64,000 nt of DNA from Pasteurellaceae bacterium Macca (GTDB lineage: Bacteria; Pseudomonadota; Gammaproteobacteria; Enterobacterales; Pasteurellaceae): positions 124,001 to 188,000 of the forward strand of contig LVZB01000030.1 of NCBI GenBank assembly GCA_023101485.1. Direction: 5' to 3'. The position numbers were made by a program, and so were the translations under genes. This document shows, piece after piece, positions 55,540 through 64,000 of this stretch. The notes below the pieces were generated by a model, which was given only the letters and a program-made list of their open reading frames with translations, did not search any database and was not told where the DNA came from. Each line of letters starts with the position of its first letter. Positions within the stretch are counted from its first letter, which is position 1.

Positions 55540-55851
55540 TTAACCACCGGCTAATTTTACCTTGTAGCCTTTCTGCTCTAACATTGATTTGAGCTGCTCT
55601 CGATTATCCCCTTGAATCTCAATGATGCCCTCTTTCACCGAACCGCCACAACCGCTACGGCGTTTGAGTTCTGAGGCTAAAGCAACAAGCCCTCGATCAT
55701 CAAGATCAATGCCAGTAATAATGGAAACACTTTTCCCTTTACGACCGCTTGTTTGGCGTGCGATCCGCACAATGCCATCCCCTTTCGGGCGTTCTGTTTT
55801 AGTTTCTTCGGGCTTAATTCTGCCCAATTCAGTAGAATAAACGAGAGTCAT
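55540..55851 (-). CDS. yciH: SUI1/eIF1-family protein YciH
   Basis: 103 aa. The C-terminal SUI1 domain shows KSVSIITGIDL, SELKRRSGCGGSVKEGIIEIQG and LEQKGYKVKLAGG, as in bacterial eIF1 homologues that may affect start-codon fidelity. The N-terminal MTLVYSTELGRIKPEE is typical. Last gene of the lapA-lapB-pyrF-yciH run, 30 bp after pyrF. Confidence 0.93.
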   Translation of the reverse strand: MTLVYSTELGRIKPEETKTERPKGDGIVRIARQTSGRKGKSVSIITGIDLDDRGLVALASELKRRSGCGGSVKEGIIEIQGDNREQLKSMLEQKGYKVKLAGG

Positions 55852-55881
55852 TACATTTTTCCTTAAAAAAATAACCGCTTG

Positions 55882-56574
55882 TTATGCAATGGATTGATTG
55901 ATTCCTTTCAATACGCTTAGTGGGTCTTGGGCAAGCGTAATCGGACGACCGATAACTAAATAATCTGAACCCGTTTCAATCGCCTGTTTGGGGGTCATGA
56001 CACGGCGTTGATCCCCCACATCACTCCCTTCGGGGCGAATGCCTGGGGTAACGAGTTTAAAATTCTGCCCACAGTGTGTACGAAGAACCTCCACTTCCTG
56101 TGGCGAACAGACGACACCGTCAAGCCCTGCCCGTTGGCAAAGGTGGGCAAGGCGAATAACTTGCTCCATCGGGGAGGCGTTAATGCCGATTTGGAGTAAA
56201 TCGAGATCTTCCATACTCGTCAATACCGTTACACCAATGAGTAATGGCGCATCTTTACCGTAAGGTTCGAGAATCTGTTTCGCCGTTTCCATCATGCGTA
56301 AGCCACCACAGGCGTGTAAATCAACCATCCAAACCCCTAAATCTGCCGCAGAACGGACTGCTCGGGCGACGGTGTTGGGAATATCGTGGTATTTCAGATC
56401 AAGAAAGACATCAAAATGGCGTTCGTGTAGCTGTTTGACAAATTGCGTGCCTAAGGTAGTAAACATCTCTTTGCCGACTTTTAAGCGACATAGGGAGGGA
56501 TCAACCTGATCCACAAAGCTCAACGCTTCACGCTCTGTTTCGTAATCCAGTGCGACAATAATTTTGCTATCCAT
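55882..56574 (-). CDS. pyrF: Orotidine 5'-phosphate decarboxylase
   Basis: Final step of UMP synthesis. 230 aa, TIM barrel. [10 protein letters not shown], the catalytic [10 protein letters not shown] (K61, D64, I65), [38 protein letters not shown] and [13 protein letters not shown]. Fifteen bases after lapB on the same strand. Confidence 0.97.
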   Translation of the reverse strand: MDSKIIVALDYETEREALSFVDQVDPSLCRLKVGKEMFTTLGTQFVKQLHERHFDVFLDLKYHDIPNTVARAVRSAADLGVWMVDLHACGGLRMMETAKQILEPYGKDAPLLIGVTVLTSMEDLDLLQIGINASPMEQVIRLAHLCQRAGLDGVVCSPQEVEVLRTHCGQNFKLVTPGIRPEGSDVGDQRRVMTPKQAIETGSDYLVIGRPITLAQDPLSVLKGINQSIA

Positions 56575-56589
56575 ATTGGACTCCTTCTA

Positions 56590-57780
56590 TTAACGAATCT
56601 CATCAATACTTTGCATTGGCTTAATGCTTTCCCAATGACGACAAGAGGGGCAATGCCACGCTAAGCGGTAACTTTGGTAACCACAATGAAAACAGCGGTA
56701 ATGGAAACCGTTTTGAATACGATCACCCACCATTTTATGTAAGAGGATAAGGCTCTCCTTTCCTCTGCCTTCCTCCGCTTCATCGGCTTGATAGGCAATA
56801 AATCGGTGGAAAGTAATTAAACTAGGTGATTGACGAATTTGTTGGTAAAGGCGAGATTGCGCTGCTTCGATGCCATCTTTCTGCTCGATAAATTCGACAA
56901 GGGCAAGATCCACGCTACTGTTATGTTTTACTTGGTTCGCTTTCACTAAGAAAAGCTCAAAACCGTTTAAATCGTTAAGAGCAACATAACAGGCTTTTAT
57001 TTTGTCTAAAATTTCGCTGAGGTAATCGGCATCTTGATGCAAGACTTGCTCAAAATAGCCTAAAGCGGACGAATATTGCTGTTTTTGTAAGTAAAAATCG
57101 CCGAGTAAAATTGAGGCTCTGGCACAATTTGGCGAATAGCTAAGGGCTTGATTCAGTGAATACACATACTGCTTTTCATCATTCGGTAAACTTTTCGCAT
57201 ATTCACAATAATAGTGAGAAAGAGGCGTTTTATCCGTTTCTGGCGCAATGCGAAGCAATTTTTCCGCCACGTTAATGGCTTTCTTCCACTCTTTAGTTTT
57301 TTGATAAATATCCGTTAATTTCATCAATGAATTGACGGCAAATTCAGGCTCATCAAGTAAGGTAATGTAGTAATTTTCTGCCCGATCATAAAAACCTGCC
57401 ATCATAAAATCTTTGGCAAGCTGTTGTTTGGCAAGTAATTTCTGTTCAAAAGAGTAATGAGGACTATTTTCTAAGCCTTGATGAATGCGTAACGCTCTAT
57501 CCACCTCCCCACGGGAACGGAAAAGATTACCTAGCGTTAGCTCTGCTTCAAATTGAGATTCTGTTGCAATCTGATTTTCTGTTTCTTGTTTTTGCAACAT
57601 AGAAAGAAAAAGATCAACGGCTTTTTCTTGCTGATTGGATAAAAGAAAATTTAATCCCGTAACATAGTTACGGGAAAATTGATTATTGACAGTTTCTTGA
57701 TCCTTCTTCGCACTACGTTGCCCCATATACCAACCATATAAAGCGGCAATGGGTAGCAAAAGGAACAACAACTCAAGCAT
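56590..57780 (-). CDS. lapB: LapB (YciM), LPS assembly regulator
   Basis: Inner-membrane TPR protein that directs FtsH to LpxC and thereby controls LPS synthesis. 396 aa: N-terminal membrane anchor (LELLFLLLPIAALYGWYMG), nine or so TPR repeats, and a C-terminal rubredoxin-like Zn site with Cys pairs in RCFHCGYQS and HCPSCRHW. Start overlaps lapA's stop by one base (TAATG). Confidence 0.95.
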   Translation of the reverse strand: MLELLFLLLPIAALYGWYMGQRSAKKDQETVNNQFSRNYVTGLNFLLSNQQEKAVDLFLSMLQKQETENQIATESQFEAELTLGNLFRSRGEVDRALRIHQGLENSPHYSFEQKLLAKQQLAKDFMMAGFYDRAENYYITLLDEPEFAVNSLMKLTDIYQKTKEWKKAINVAEKLLRIAPETDKTPLSHYYCEYAKSLPNDEKQYVYSLNQALSYSPNCARASILLGDFYLQKQQYSSALGYFEQVLHQDADYLSEILDKIKACYVALNDLNGFELFLVKANQVKHNSSVDLALVEFIEQKDGIEAAQSRLYQQIRQSPSLITFHRFIAYQADEAEEGRGKESLILLHKMVGDRIQNGFHYRCFHCGYQSYRLAWHCPSCRHWESIKPMQSIDEIR

Positions 57781-58064
57781 TATTCAGCCTTTGGAAGGGT
57801 TAATTCACTAATTTGCTGAGCTTGGCGTTTCACACGGCGGTTAAGACCAATATTTTTTAATTTGACTTTGAGATAGAAAAAGCCCGTAATAAACCAACCA
57901 AGGAGTAAGCCAAATCCAAAAAGAATGGCAACCAAGGTGGATAAACGTAATTCGCTTTTTGCAAGGATGTAGTTAAATGTAATAAGCTGATCGTTATTTG
58001 CGCCGATAGTGACTGCAACTAACACAATAGCAAGGATAATGACGATGCCAAAAATATATTTCAT
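57780..58064 (-). CDS. lapA: LapA (YciS), LPS assembly protein
   Basis: 94 aa with two membrane segments (FGIVIILAIVLVAVTIG; LSTLVAILFGFGLLLGWFI) and a basic C-terminal coiled tail. Partners with LapB; translation of lapB is coupled to it through the TAATG overlap. 42 bp after ihfB. Confidence 0.93.
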   Translation of the reverse strand: MKYIFGIVIILAIVLVAVTIGANNDQLITFNYILAKSELRLSTLVAILFGFGLLLGWFITGFFYLKVKLKNIGLNRRVKRQAQQISELTLPKAE

Positions 58065-58106
58065 ATTGTTCTCCGTTATTACATTAAGTGCCGATAGCCT
58101 AAATAA

Positions 58107-58388
58107 TTAAGCAAGATCCACACGTTCTTTTAATTCTTTGCCTGCTTTAAAATGAGGCACATATTTGGCATTGAGTTTGACACTCTCACCGGTTTTCGGA
58201 TTGCGTGCCACTCGGGATTGTCGATAATGGAGAGAAAAACTACCGAAACCGCGAACCTCAATACGCTCCCCTTTTTCAAGGGTTCGCATCATCTGTTCTA
58301 AGATTTCTTTGACACTATCATCAATAGACTTAATTTGTAGAGAGGGGTATTTGACTACTAAATTTTCAATCAATTCCGATTTGGTCAT
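58107..58388 (-). CDS. ihfB: Integration host factor, beta subunit
   Basis: DNA-bending protein of the HU/IHF family. 93 aa: [35 protein letters not shown] and the beta-arm tip [18 protein letters not shown]. Follows rpsA on the same strand, 67 bp downstream, with a hairpin between. Confidence 0.97.
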   Translation of the reverse strand: MTKSELIENLVVKYPSLQIKSIDDSVKEILEQMMRTLEKGERIEVRGFGSFSLHYRQSRVARNPKTGESVKLNAKYVPHFKAGKELKERVDLA

Positions 58389-58410
58389 GCTCTTCTCCTA
58401 ATTTTAATAA

Positions 58411-58442
58411 GGTAAGTGAGTATGCTTACCGCATACCCACTT
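58411..58442 (-). terminator. Intercistronic hairpin rpsA-ihfB
   Basis: AAGTGAGTATGC and GCATACCCACTT form a 12-bp stem with one mismatch and a five-base loop; on the minus strand CCTTATT follows, so termination would be weak. It could protect the abundant rpsA message or reduce ihfB. Confidence 0.65.
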
Positions 58443-58455
58443 AAACGGGAGTTAA

Positions 58456-60123
58456 TTACTCACCTTTAGCTGCTTTGAATGCTTCAGCAAACGCATTAGG
58501 AATTACATCTTCCTGTTTGTTTACTTGTGCAAGTGCTGCTGACTCTTCGGCTTCATCTTTTGCTCGAACAGATAAGTTAACTACACGTGCTTTACGATCA
58601 ACACCTGTGTATTTCGCTTCGATCTCATCACCAAGACTAATAATAGTAGTGATATCTTCTACACGATCACGTGTTGCTTCTGCAGCACGGATATAGCCTT
58701 CAACGCCATCAGCAAGTTCAACTTTAACGCCTTTAGCATCAACTTCAACTACTTTACCAGTAACGATTGCACCTTTTTTAGTGCCATCAACAAAGTTAGT
58801 GAATGGATCAGATTCTAACTGCTTGATACCAAGAGAAATACGCTCTTTCACTGCATCTACTTGTAATACAACGGCTTCAACTTCGTCACCTTTTTTATAG
58901 CTACGTACAGCTTCTTCGCCTGTTACATTCCAAGAAATGTCAGATAAGTGAACTAAACCATCGATACCGCCTTCAAGACCGATAAAGATACCAAAATCAG
59001 TGATTGATTTGATTTTACCTTTTACTTTGTCGTTACGGTTGTGAGTTTCCGCAAAGTGTTCCCATGGGTTTGCTTTACATTGTTTTAAACCTAATGAGAT
59101 ACGACGACGCTCTTCATCAACTTCAAGCACCATTACTTCAACAACATCGCCTACATTAACCACTTTTGATGGGTGAATGTTTTTGTTTGTCCAATCCATT
59201 TCTGAAACGTGAACTAAACCTTCAACGCCATCAAGGATTTCAACGAAACAGCCGTAGTCAGTTAAGTTAGTCACTTTACCTGTTAATTTGCTGTTTACTG
59301 GGTGATTTTGTGCGATAGCAACCCAAGGATCTTGACCTAATTGTTTTAAGCCAAGTGAAACACGAGTGCGATCTTTATCGAATTTTAATACTTTAACAGT
59401 AACTTCATCACCTACATTAACCACTTCACTTGGGTGTTTAACACGTTTCCAAGCCATATCGGTAATGTGAAGTAAACCATCAACACCGCCAAGATCAACG
59501 AATGCACCGTAGTCAGTTAAGTTTTTAACTGTACCTTTCACTTCTGAACCTTCTACTAAGTTCGCTAATACTTCTTCACGATCTTGGCTATTTTCAGATT
59601 CAATGACAGCGCGACGAGAAACCACAACATTGTTGCGTTTTTGGTCAAGTTTGATCACTTTAAATTCTAATTCTTTACCTTCAAGGTTGATTTCGCCACG
59701 AACTGGACGAGAGTCAACTAATGAACCTGGTAAGAATGCACGAACACCATTTAACTCAACAGTGAAGCCACCTTTAACTTTGCCGTTTACTAAACCAACA
59801 ACAGTTGCTTGTTCTTCAAATGCTTTTTCTAACGCTGCCCAAGACTCATTGCGTTTCGCTTTTTCACGAGAAAGTTTAGTTTCACCGAAACCATCTTCTA
59901 CCGCATCAAGTGCAACATCAACAACATCACCAACTTGAACTTCTAATTCGCCTTGTGCGTTGAAAAATTCTTCAGCTGGGATAGCTGATTCAGATTTAAG
60001 CCCCGCATCAACAAATACGAGACCTTTGTGGATTTTAACCACAGTACCTTTAACGATAGAACCTAAACGGGTTTCTTGGCCTTTTAGTGATTCTTCAAAT
60101 AGTTGAGCAAAAGATTCAGTCAT
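58456..60123 (-). CDS. rpsA: 30S ribosomal protein S1
   Basis: mRNA-binding ribosomal protein. 555 aa with six S1 domains ([113 protein letters not shown]). Start follows GAAGATTAA. Between cmk and ihfB, as in other Pasteurellaceae. A hairpin follows cmk before its start. Confidence 0.98.
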   Translation of the reverse strand: MTESFAQLFEESLKGQETRLGSIVKGTVVKIHKGLVFVDAGLKSESAIPAEEFFNAQGELEVQVGDVVDVALDAVEDGFGETKLSREKAKRNESWAALEKAFEEQATVVGLVNGKVKGGFTVELNGVRAFLPGSLVDSRPVRGEINLEGKELEFKVIKLDQKRNNVVVSRRAVIESENSQDREEVLANLVEGSEVKGTVKNLTDYGAFVDLGGVDGLLHITDMAWKRVKHPSEVVNVGDEVTVKVLKFDKDRTRVSLGLKQLGQDPWVAIAQNHPVNSKLTGKVTNLTDYGCFVEILDGVEGLVHVSEMDWTNKNIHPSKVVNVGDVVEVMVLEVDEERRRISLGLKQCKANPWEHFAETHNRNDKVKGKIKSITDFGIFIGLEGGIDGLVHLSDISWNVTGEEAVRSYKKGDEVEAVVLQVDAVKERISLGIKQLESDPFTNFVDGTKKGAIVTGKVVEVDAKGVKVELADGVEGYIRAAEATRDRVEDITTIISLGDEIEAKYTGVDRKARVVNLSVRAKDEAEESAALAQVNKQEDVIPNAFAEAFKAAKGE

Positions 60124-60190
60124 AATTTAATCTTCTTTAATAAATAAAAACGTCCACCTAGAATCCGTCTAAATGGGGTTAGTAATAAAA

Positions 60191-60212
60191 GCTTAGCAAT
60201 CCATTGCTAAGC
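60191..60212 (-). terminator. Hairpin between cmk and rpsA
   Basis: GCTTAGCAAT and ATTGCTAAGC form a perfect 10-bp stem with a CC loop; on the minus strand TTTTATT follows. A terminator or attenuator 11 bp after the cmk stop; rpsA expression probably depends on its own promoter. Confidence 0.75.
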
Positions 60213-60222
60213 AAATAAAAAT

Positions 60223-60882
60223 TTAACGTGATTTTTCAATGTATTCCAACGCTTGTTGAATCACATCTTCAATCGATAAATGCGTTGAATCTAAGATTAA
60301 CGCATCTTTAGCCGGAACAAGTGGCGCAACGGGGCGATTTCTATCGCGAAAATCACGCTCTTTTATCTCGGCTAAAATCTCGTCAAAGTTAGCATTAAAT
60401 CCCTTTTCTTGCAACTGTTTTACACGTCTTTTTGTACGCTCTTCCGCACTTGCATCTAAAAAGAACTTAATTTGTGCTTCGGGGAAAACAATCGTTCCCA
60501 TATCTCGCCCATCTGCGATTAGTCCTTTCTCTGTAGCAAAATCACGCTGTCTTTGTAATAACGCTTCTCGCACCTTTGGATAAACCGCAATTTTCGATGC
60601 ATTTTGACCCGCTTGTGCTGTACGAATTTGATCCCCTACATTCTCACCATTGAGGATCACGCAGATTTCACCATTTTCAGGCACAAATTTCACCTCTAAA
60701 TGGCGTCCAAGCTCACTTAATGCTTCTTCATCTTCTAAACTCACTTCGGCTTTTAACGCAGCAAGAGCCAAAATGCGATAAATTGCCCCAGAATCCAAAA
60801 AATCATAGCCTAATTTATCAGCTAGTGCATGACATAGCGTGCCTTTTCCTGCACCACTTGGACCATCAACTGTAATAATCAT
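60223..60882 (-). CDS. cmk: Cytidylate kinase
   Basis: Phosphorylates CMP/dCMP. 219 aa: P-loop GPSGAGKGT (7-15), LDSGAIYR substrate motif, [15 protein letters not shown], and [19 protein letters not shown] near the C-terminus. Starts 15 bases after degS, which is unusual compared with E. coli but on the same strand. Confidence 0.97.
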   Translation of the reverse strand: MIITVDGPSGAGKGTLCHALADKLGYDFLDSGAIYRILALAALKAEVSLEDEEALSELGRHLEVKFVPENGEICVILNGENVGDQIRTAQAGQNASKIAVYPKVREALLQRQRDFATEKGLIADGRDMGTIVFPEAQIKFFLDASAEERTKRRVKQLQEKGFNANFDEILAEIKERDFRDRNRPVAPLVPAKDALILDSTHLSIEDVIQQALEYIEKSR

Positions 60883-60897
60883 ATTTATGTTTTATCC

Positions 60898-61938
60898 TTA
60901 AATTTCAGGAAATTCTCCAATAATGACTTCAACTTCCCGTTGAACGCCTTCTCGTGAAATTAATACCTTCACTCGACTATTTGGCGACATATCGGCAATT
61001 AATTCCATCATCTGTGCTGGTGTTTCTGCATCTATGTGATTAATGCTCAAAATCAAATCACCAACTTGAATACCCGCTTTCTCCGCAGGACCATTTTCAG
61101 CAACACCTGTAATCAATACGCCCTTATCCCCGATACCAAGCTGTTTCGCTGAATAAAATAGCGAGCTATTAACGCCAAAATAGCCACGAATAACACGGCC
61201 ATCTTTGATAATTTTATTCATCACATTGATGGCTAGTTCAATCGGAATAGCAAAATTTAACCCTTCGGCTAATTCATTGCTATTTTTACCTAAACTTAAG
61301 GTATTAATACCGATAATTTCTCCCGCAGAATTAATTAATGCCCCGCCAGAATTGCCTTTATTAATTGAAGCATCTGTTTGAATAAAATTTTGTCTGCCCA
61401 TTTCAGATAACGCATTACGCCCAGTGGCACTAATAATCCCTTGAGTAATGCTCTGCCCTAAATTAAGCGGATTTCCAATCGCTAACACAACATCGCCAAT
61501 CTTAGCAATCCGTTTCAAATTAAGCGGAATCGTAGGAAGATTTTCAGCATTAATCTTTAATACTGCCAAATCGGTAAGAGAATCAGAACCGACTAAAATT
61601 GCACTATAAATAGAACCAGATTGCAGTGCGACAATAATCTGATCGGCATTTTGAATCACATGCTTATTCGTCAAGATGTAGCCCGATGAGGTCATAATAA
61701 CCCCTGACCCTAAATTATTGACTTGTAATTCACGTTCAGAAGGGGGACTTGTTGAATCAAAAGCCTGATTATATACATTAACAACAGCAGGAGAAGCAGT
61801 ACGAACCGCTTCATGAAAACTCACAATATCATTTTCAAAAAGCTGACGCCCATGTTGATTTACTAAAGGACTAATATATAAAATCAACGTTGCACAAAAA
61901 AGTCCAACACCGACCGCTTGCGCAATTTTTTTCTTCAC
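60898..61938 (-). CDS. degS: DegS-like periplasmic serine endoprotease
   Basis: Membrane-anchored protease that starts RseA cleavage in the sigma-E stress pathway. 346 aa: one N-terminal anchor (VGLFCATLILYISPL), catalytic triad H93 (TNKHVI), D123 (LTDLAVL) and S197 (NKGNSGGAL), then a single PDZ domain (GVAENGPAEKAGIQVGDLIL). A single PDZ and a membrane anchor distinguish it from DegP/DegQ. Start MKKKIAQAV follows AGGGGAAAAG. Confidence 0.94.
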   Translation of the reverse strand: MKKKIAQAVGVGLFCATLILYISPLVNQHGRQLFENDIVSFHEAVRTASPAVVNVYNQAFDSTSPPSERELQVNNLGSGVIMTSSGYILTNKHVIQNADQIIVALQSGSIYSAILVGSDSLTDLAVLKINAENLPTIPLNLKRIAKIGDVVLAIGNPLNLGQSITQGIISATGRNALSEMGRQNFIQTDASINKGNSGGALINSAGEIIGINTLSLGKNSNELAEGLNFAIPIELAINVMNKIIKDGRVIRGYFGVNSSLFYSAKQLGIGDKGVLITGVAENGPAEKAGIQVGDLILSINHIDAETPAQMMELIADMSPNSRVKVLISREGVQREVEVIIGEFPEI

Positions 61939-61988
61939 ACTTTTCCCCTCATACCCTAAGCAAACATCACTTAAGGCCGATGTACTAT

Positions 61989-62876
61989 TTATAACGTTTT
62001 AACTAATTTTTTAAGGTAATCTTTAAATGTTTCCCCAAACTTACTATGGTTTAGACTGTATTCTACGAAGGCCTCCATATAGCCAATTTTATCTCCACAA
62101 TCGAACGTTTTACCCGTCATATGGAAGGCTTCAACATCTTGTTTCTCAATTAACATATCAATAGCATCCGTTAATTGAATTTCATCACCGACACCCACGG
62201 GGGTTTTTTCGAGTAAATCCCAAATGTCTGCAGAGAAAACATAACGACCAACAACAGCAAAGTTAGATGGCGCTTCTTCTACAGCAGGTTTCTCTACGAT
62301 GTTCACAATTTTTGCAGTGCCTGCTGGCTGTAATTCTGCACCTTGGCAATCAACCACACCATAGCTACTCACCTCTTCTTTCGCCACTGGTGCGACCATA
62401 ATTTGGCTATTCCCAGTTTCTTTAAAGCGTTGAATCATTGCTGCTAAGTTTTCTGTTTTTTGATCTGCCGTAAAATGGGCCAATAACACATCGGGTAAAA
62501 CAACCGCAAAAGGCTCATTTCCCACTAAAGAACGACCGCATAATACCGCATGACCTAAACCTTTCGCTTGACCTTGACGGACGTGCATAATGGTGACATC
62601 CTTGGGCACAATAGAACGGACTTCATCAAGTAACTGACGTTTTACCCGTTTTTCAAGCATCGTTTCAAGTTCAAAAGAGGTATCAAAATGGTTTTCGATC
62701 GCATTTTTAGAAGAATGCGTTACCAAAACAATATCTTTTATACCTGCTGAAACACACTCATTCACGATGTATTGAATCAACGGTTTATCGGCGATGGTAA
62801 GCATCTCTTTTGGAATGGCTTTTGTTGCTGGTAACATACGCGTACCCAATCCCGCTACGGGAATAATCACTTTCAT
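61989..62876 (-). CDS. galU: UTP-glucose-1-phosphate uridylyltransferase
   Basis: Makes UDP-glucose. ATG 62876 ([20 protein letters not shown]) gives 295 aa and is preceded by AGAAGGA; the frame continues to 62924 without support. Nucleotide-binding loop [44 protein letters not shown] and the C-terminal [18 protein letters not shown] are visible. Confidence 0.97.
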   Translation of the reverse strand: MKVIIPVAGLGTRMLPATKAIPKEMLTIADKPLIQYIVNECVSAGIKDIVLVTHSSKNAIENHFDTSFELETMLEKRVKRQLLDEVRSIVPKDVTIMHVRQGQAKGLGHAVLCGRSLVGNEPFAVVLPDVLLAHFTADQKTENLAAMIQRFKETGNSQIMVAPVAKEEVSSYGVVDCQGAELQPAGTAKIVNIVEKPAVEEAPSNFAVVGRYVFSADIWDLLEKTPVGVGDEIQLTDAIDMLIEKQDVEAFHMTGKTFDCGDKIGYMEAFVEYSLNHSKFGETFKDYLKKLVKTL

Positions 62877-62956
62877 AAAGAATCCTTCTAAGATTAAATA
62901 AATGTAGCAAGCTACAATAAACAATAGCGTACGATACGCTTTGGAAATAGTAACAA

Positions 62957-62996
62957 ACCGCTTGGCTTATACTCAAAGACAAGCGGTCTTTTTTTA
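62957..62996 (+). terminator. Inverted USS-like hairpin between galU and csrA
   Basis: ACCGCTTG (62957-62964) and CAAGCGGT (62980-62987) pair around a 15-base loop with TTTTTTT after on the plus strand. It probably ends csrA transcripts or acts only as an uptake signal pair. The rest of the 241-bp gap shows no gene. Confidence 0.5.
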
Positions 62997-63117
62997 GCGA
63001 GATTTTGCCCCAAGGGAAACGTTATCTCAAATGAGTTTTCACACTAAATTTGTGTTAAAACAAGCAAAACTTTTCATAATATACTTCCTGATAATAGTGA
63101 CTCAATTCCATTGAATG

Positions 63118-63321
63118 TTATGCTGATAATTGCCCTGTTTCTGACTCGTTCGTTTCTGATAACGCTTTTATGCGGCGATAAATCTCTTCGCGATGTACCG
63201 AAATGGTTTTAGGGGCTTTTATGCCTAATTTAACTTGGCTACCTCGAATGCTTAATACGGTGATTTCAACATCATCGCCAATTAGCAAACTTTCTCCTAT
63301 TTTTCGGGTTAAGATCAGCAT
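63118..63321 (-). CDS. csrA: Carbon storage regulator CsrA
   Basis: RNA-binding translational regulator. ATG 63321 ([17 protein letters not shown]), with AAAGGAG upstream, gives 67 aa. The conserved core [20 protein letters not shown] and the C-terminal HREEIYRRI are intact. The usual alaS-csrA order, 83 bp after alaS. Confidence 0.97.
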   Translation of the reverse strand: MLILTRKIGESLLIGDDVEITVLSIRGSQVKLGIKAPKTISVHREEIYRRIKALSETNESETGQLSA

Positions 63322-63404
63322 AATTGTCTCCTTTATCAGTGTTTTCAACCTGTCCACGATGCTGCTGCGTAACAGGTTGGTTATTATTATCTGTTATGAT
63401 CAGA

Positions 63405-64000
63405 TTATCGGAGCTTTTCGGCGATCCAATGATGTGCGATATCAAGTGCTTTCGTTATATGCTCTGGTTGCGAACCACCTGCCATAGCCATGTCAGGTCG
63501 CCCACCGCCTTTACCACCTACAGCTTGAGCCATTAAGCCAACAAGCTCGCCAGCATTGATTTGATTTGTGACCTCTTTTGTTACACCTACAATCAAATTC
63601 ACTTTATCTTCCGATTGTGTTGCAAAGGCAATCACAGCCGACCCTAATTGATTTTTTAAATCATCTACCATAGTGCGTAGGGCCTTGGCATCGACATTTT
63701 CCAACTGTTGAACCAACACATTAACCCCATTGATTAATATAGCCTGTTTCGCTAGTTCGCCACCGGCTTGCGCTGCCATTTTATCTTTGAGTTGCTGTAA
63801 CTCTTTCTCAATTTTTTTATTCCGTTCCTGTAATTGTTGGATCTTATCGGCAAGGGTTGTACTATCTGCCTTCAACAATTCCGCACTTTGGTTCAGCACT
63901 TTTTGTTGTTGATGTAATAACTCAATGGCGTTTTCCCCCGTTACCGCTTCAATACGGCGAACACCAGAAGCAACCGCTCCTTCAGAAATCAGTTTAAATA
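63405..64000 (-). CDS. alaS: Alanine-tRNA ligase, C-terminal part (cut by window edge)
   Basis: The frame is open to base 64000; the start is outside the window. About 198 C-terminal residues are present. [18 protein letters not shown] marks the end of the editing domain; a coiled-coil stretch ([20 protein letters not shown]) and the C-Ala domain with [16 protein letters not shown] follow. Charges tRNA-Ala. Confidence 0.97.
   Translation of the reverse strand, partial: FKLISEGAVASGVRRIEAVTGENAIELLHQQQKVLNQSAELLKADSTTLADKIQQLQERNKKIEKELQQLKDKMAAQAGGELAKQAILINGVNVLVQQLENVDAKALRTMVDDLKNQLGSAVIAFATQSEDKVNLIVGVTKEVTNQINAGELVGLMAQAVGGKGGGRPDMAMAGGSQPEHITKALDIAHHWIAEKLR

Overview
The window comes from a Pasteurellaceae chromosome, close to the Actinobacillus/Mannheimia branch. 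The main reason is the many copies of the ACAAGCGGTC uptake signal (the Actinobacillus pleuropneumoniae type, not the AAGTGCGGT type of Haemophilus influenzae), often with the downstream A/T-rich extension ending in TTTGCAAAA. Gene content and order also fit: dmsD-napF-like-dmsABC, cmk-rpsA-ihfB-lapAB-pyrF-yciH and alaS-csrA. The DNA is moderately AT-rich and densely coded. Both edges cut genes: pta on the left (start missing) and alaS on the right (start missing).

Layout. 1-11.3 kb is central carbon metabolism: pta, dld, then the pyruvate dehydrogenase operon aceE-(small lipoprotein)-aceF-lpdA on the minus strand. A degenerate IS3/IS150-type element lies between dld and lpdA, inside what was their shared terminator. 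11.7-14.4 kb is a purine operon purE-ansA-purK with an asparaginase gene between the two AIR-carboxylation genes and a PurR-like operator in front. 14.5-24.9 kb is the translation/transcription-factor cluster tRNA-fMet-rimP-nusA-infB//rbfA-truB plus mltB. It is interrupted between infB and rbfA by a small variable block: an orphan HipB-like regulator with two operators, yiaV, and a yiaW gene split by an IS1016-like element and preceded by an octanucleotide repeat array. 25-29.6 kb carries hisC, serC, pepP and mazG. 29.7-34.7 kb carries cpxRA, macB, a small lipoprotein and arfA. 34.8-38.8 kb carries a methyltransferase, perM, yvcK-like and queA. 38.9-43.7 kb carries maeB and ilvIH. 43.8-48.7 kb is the most accessory-looking block: a Slam outer-membrane translocon, its probable surface-lipoprotein substrate with in-frame 48-bp repeats, a poly-T promoter tract, a near-ideal CRP site, a divergent AraC-type regulator and a toxin-antitoxin pair. 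48.8-54.1 kb is the anaerobic DMSO reductase cluster with an FNR site. 54.3-64 kb is a sugar-efflux gene and a long housekeeping run (yciH, pyrF, lapB, lapA, ihfB, rpsA, cmk, degS, galU, csrA, alaS).

How the parts fit. Housekeeping operons dominate. The interesting signals lie between and inside them: two IS insertions with readable targets, gene cassettes bracketed by extended uptake-signal repeats, simple-sequence repeats in positions able to change expression of surface or envelope genes, and intercistronic hairpins (cpxR/cpxA, lipoprotein/Slam, rpsA/ihfB) that probably set gene ratios. I did not find an obviously new multi-gene defence or biosynthetic system. The best candidate for follow-up is the CRP-controlled, possibly phase-variable Slam/surface-lipoprotein locus. 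All family assignments were made by eye from the translated sequence, without database searches.
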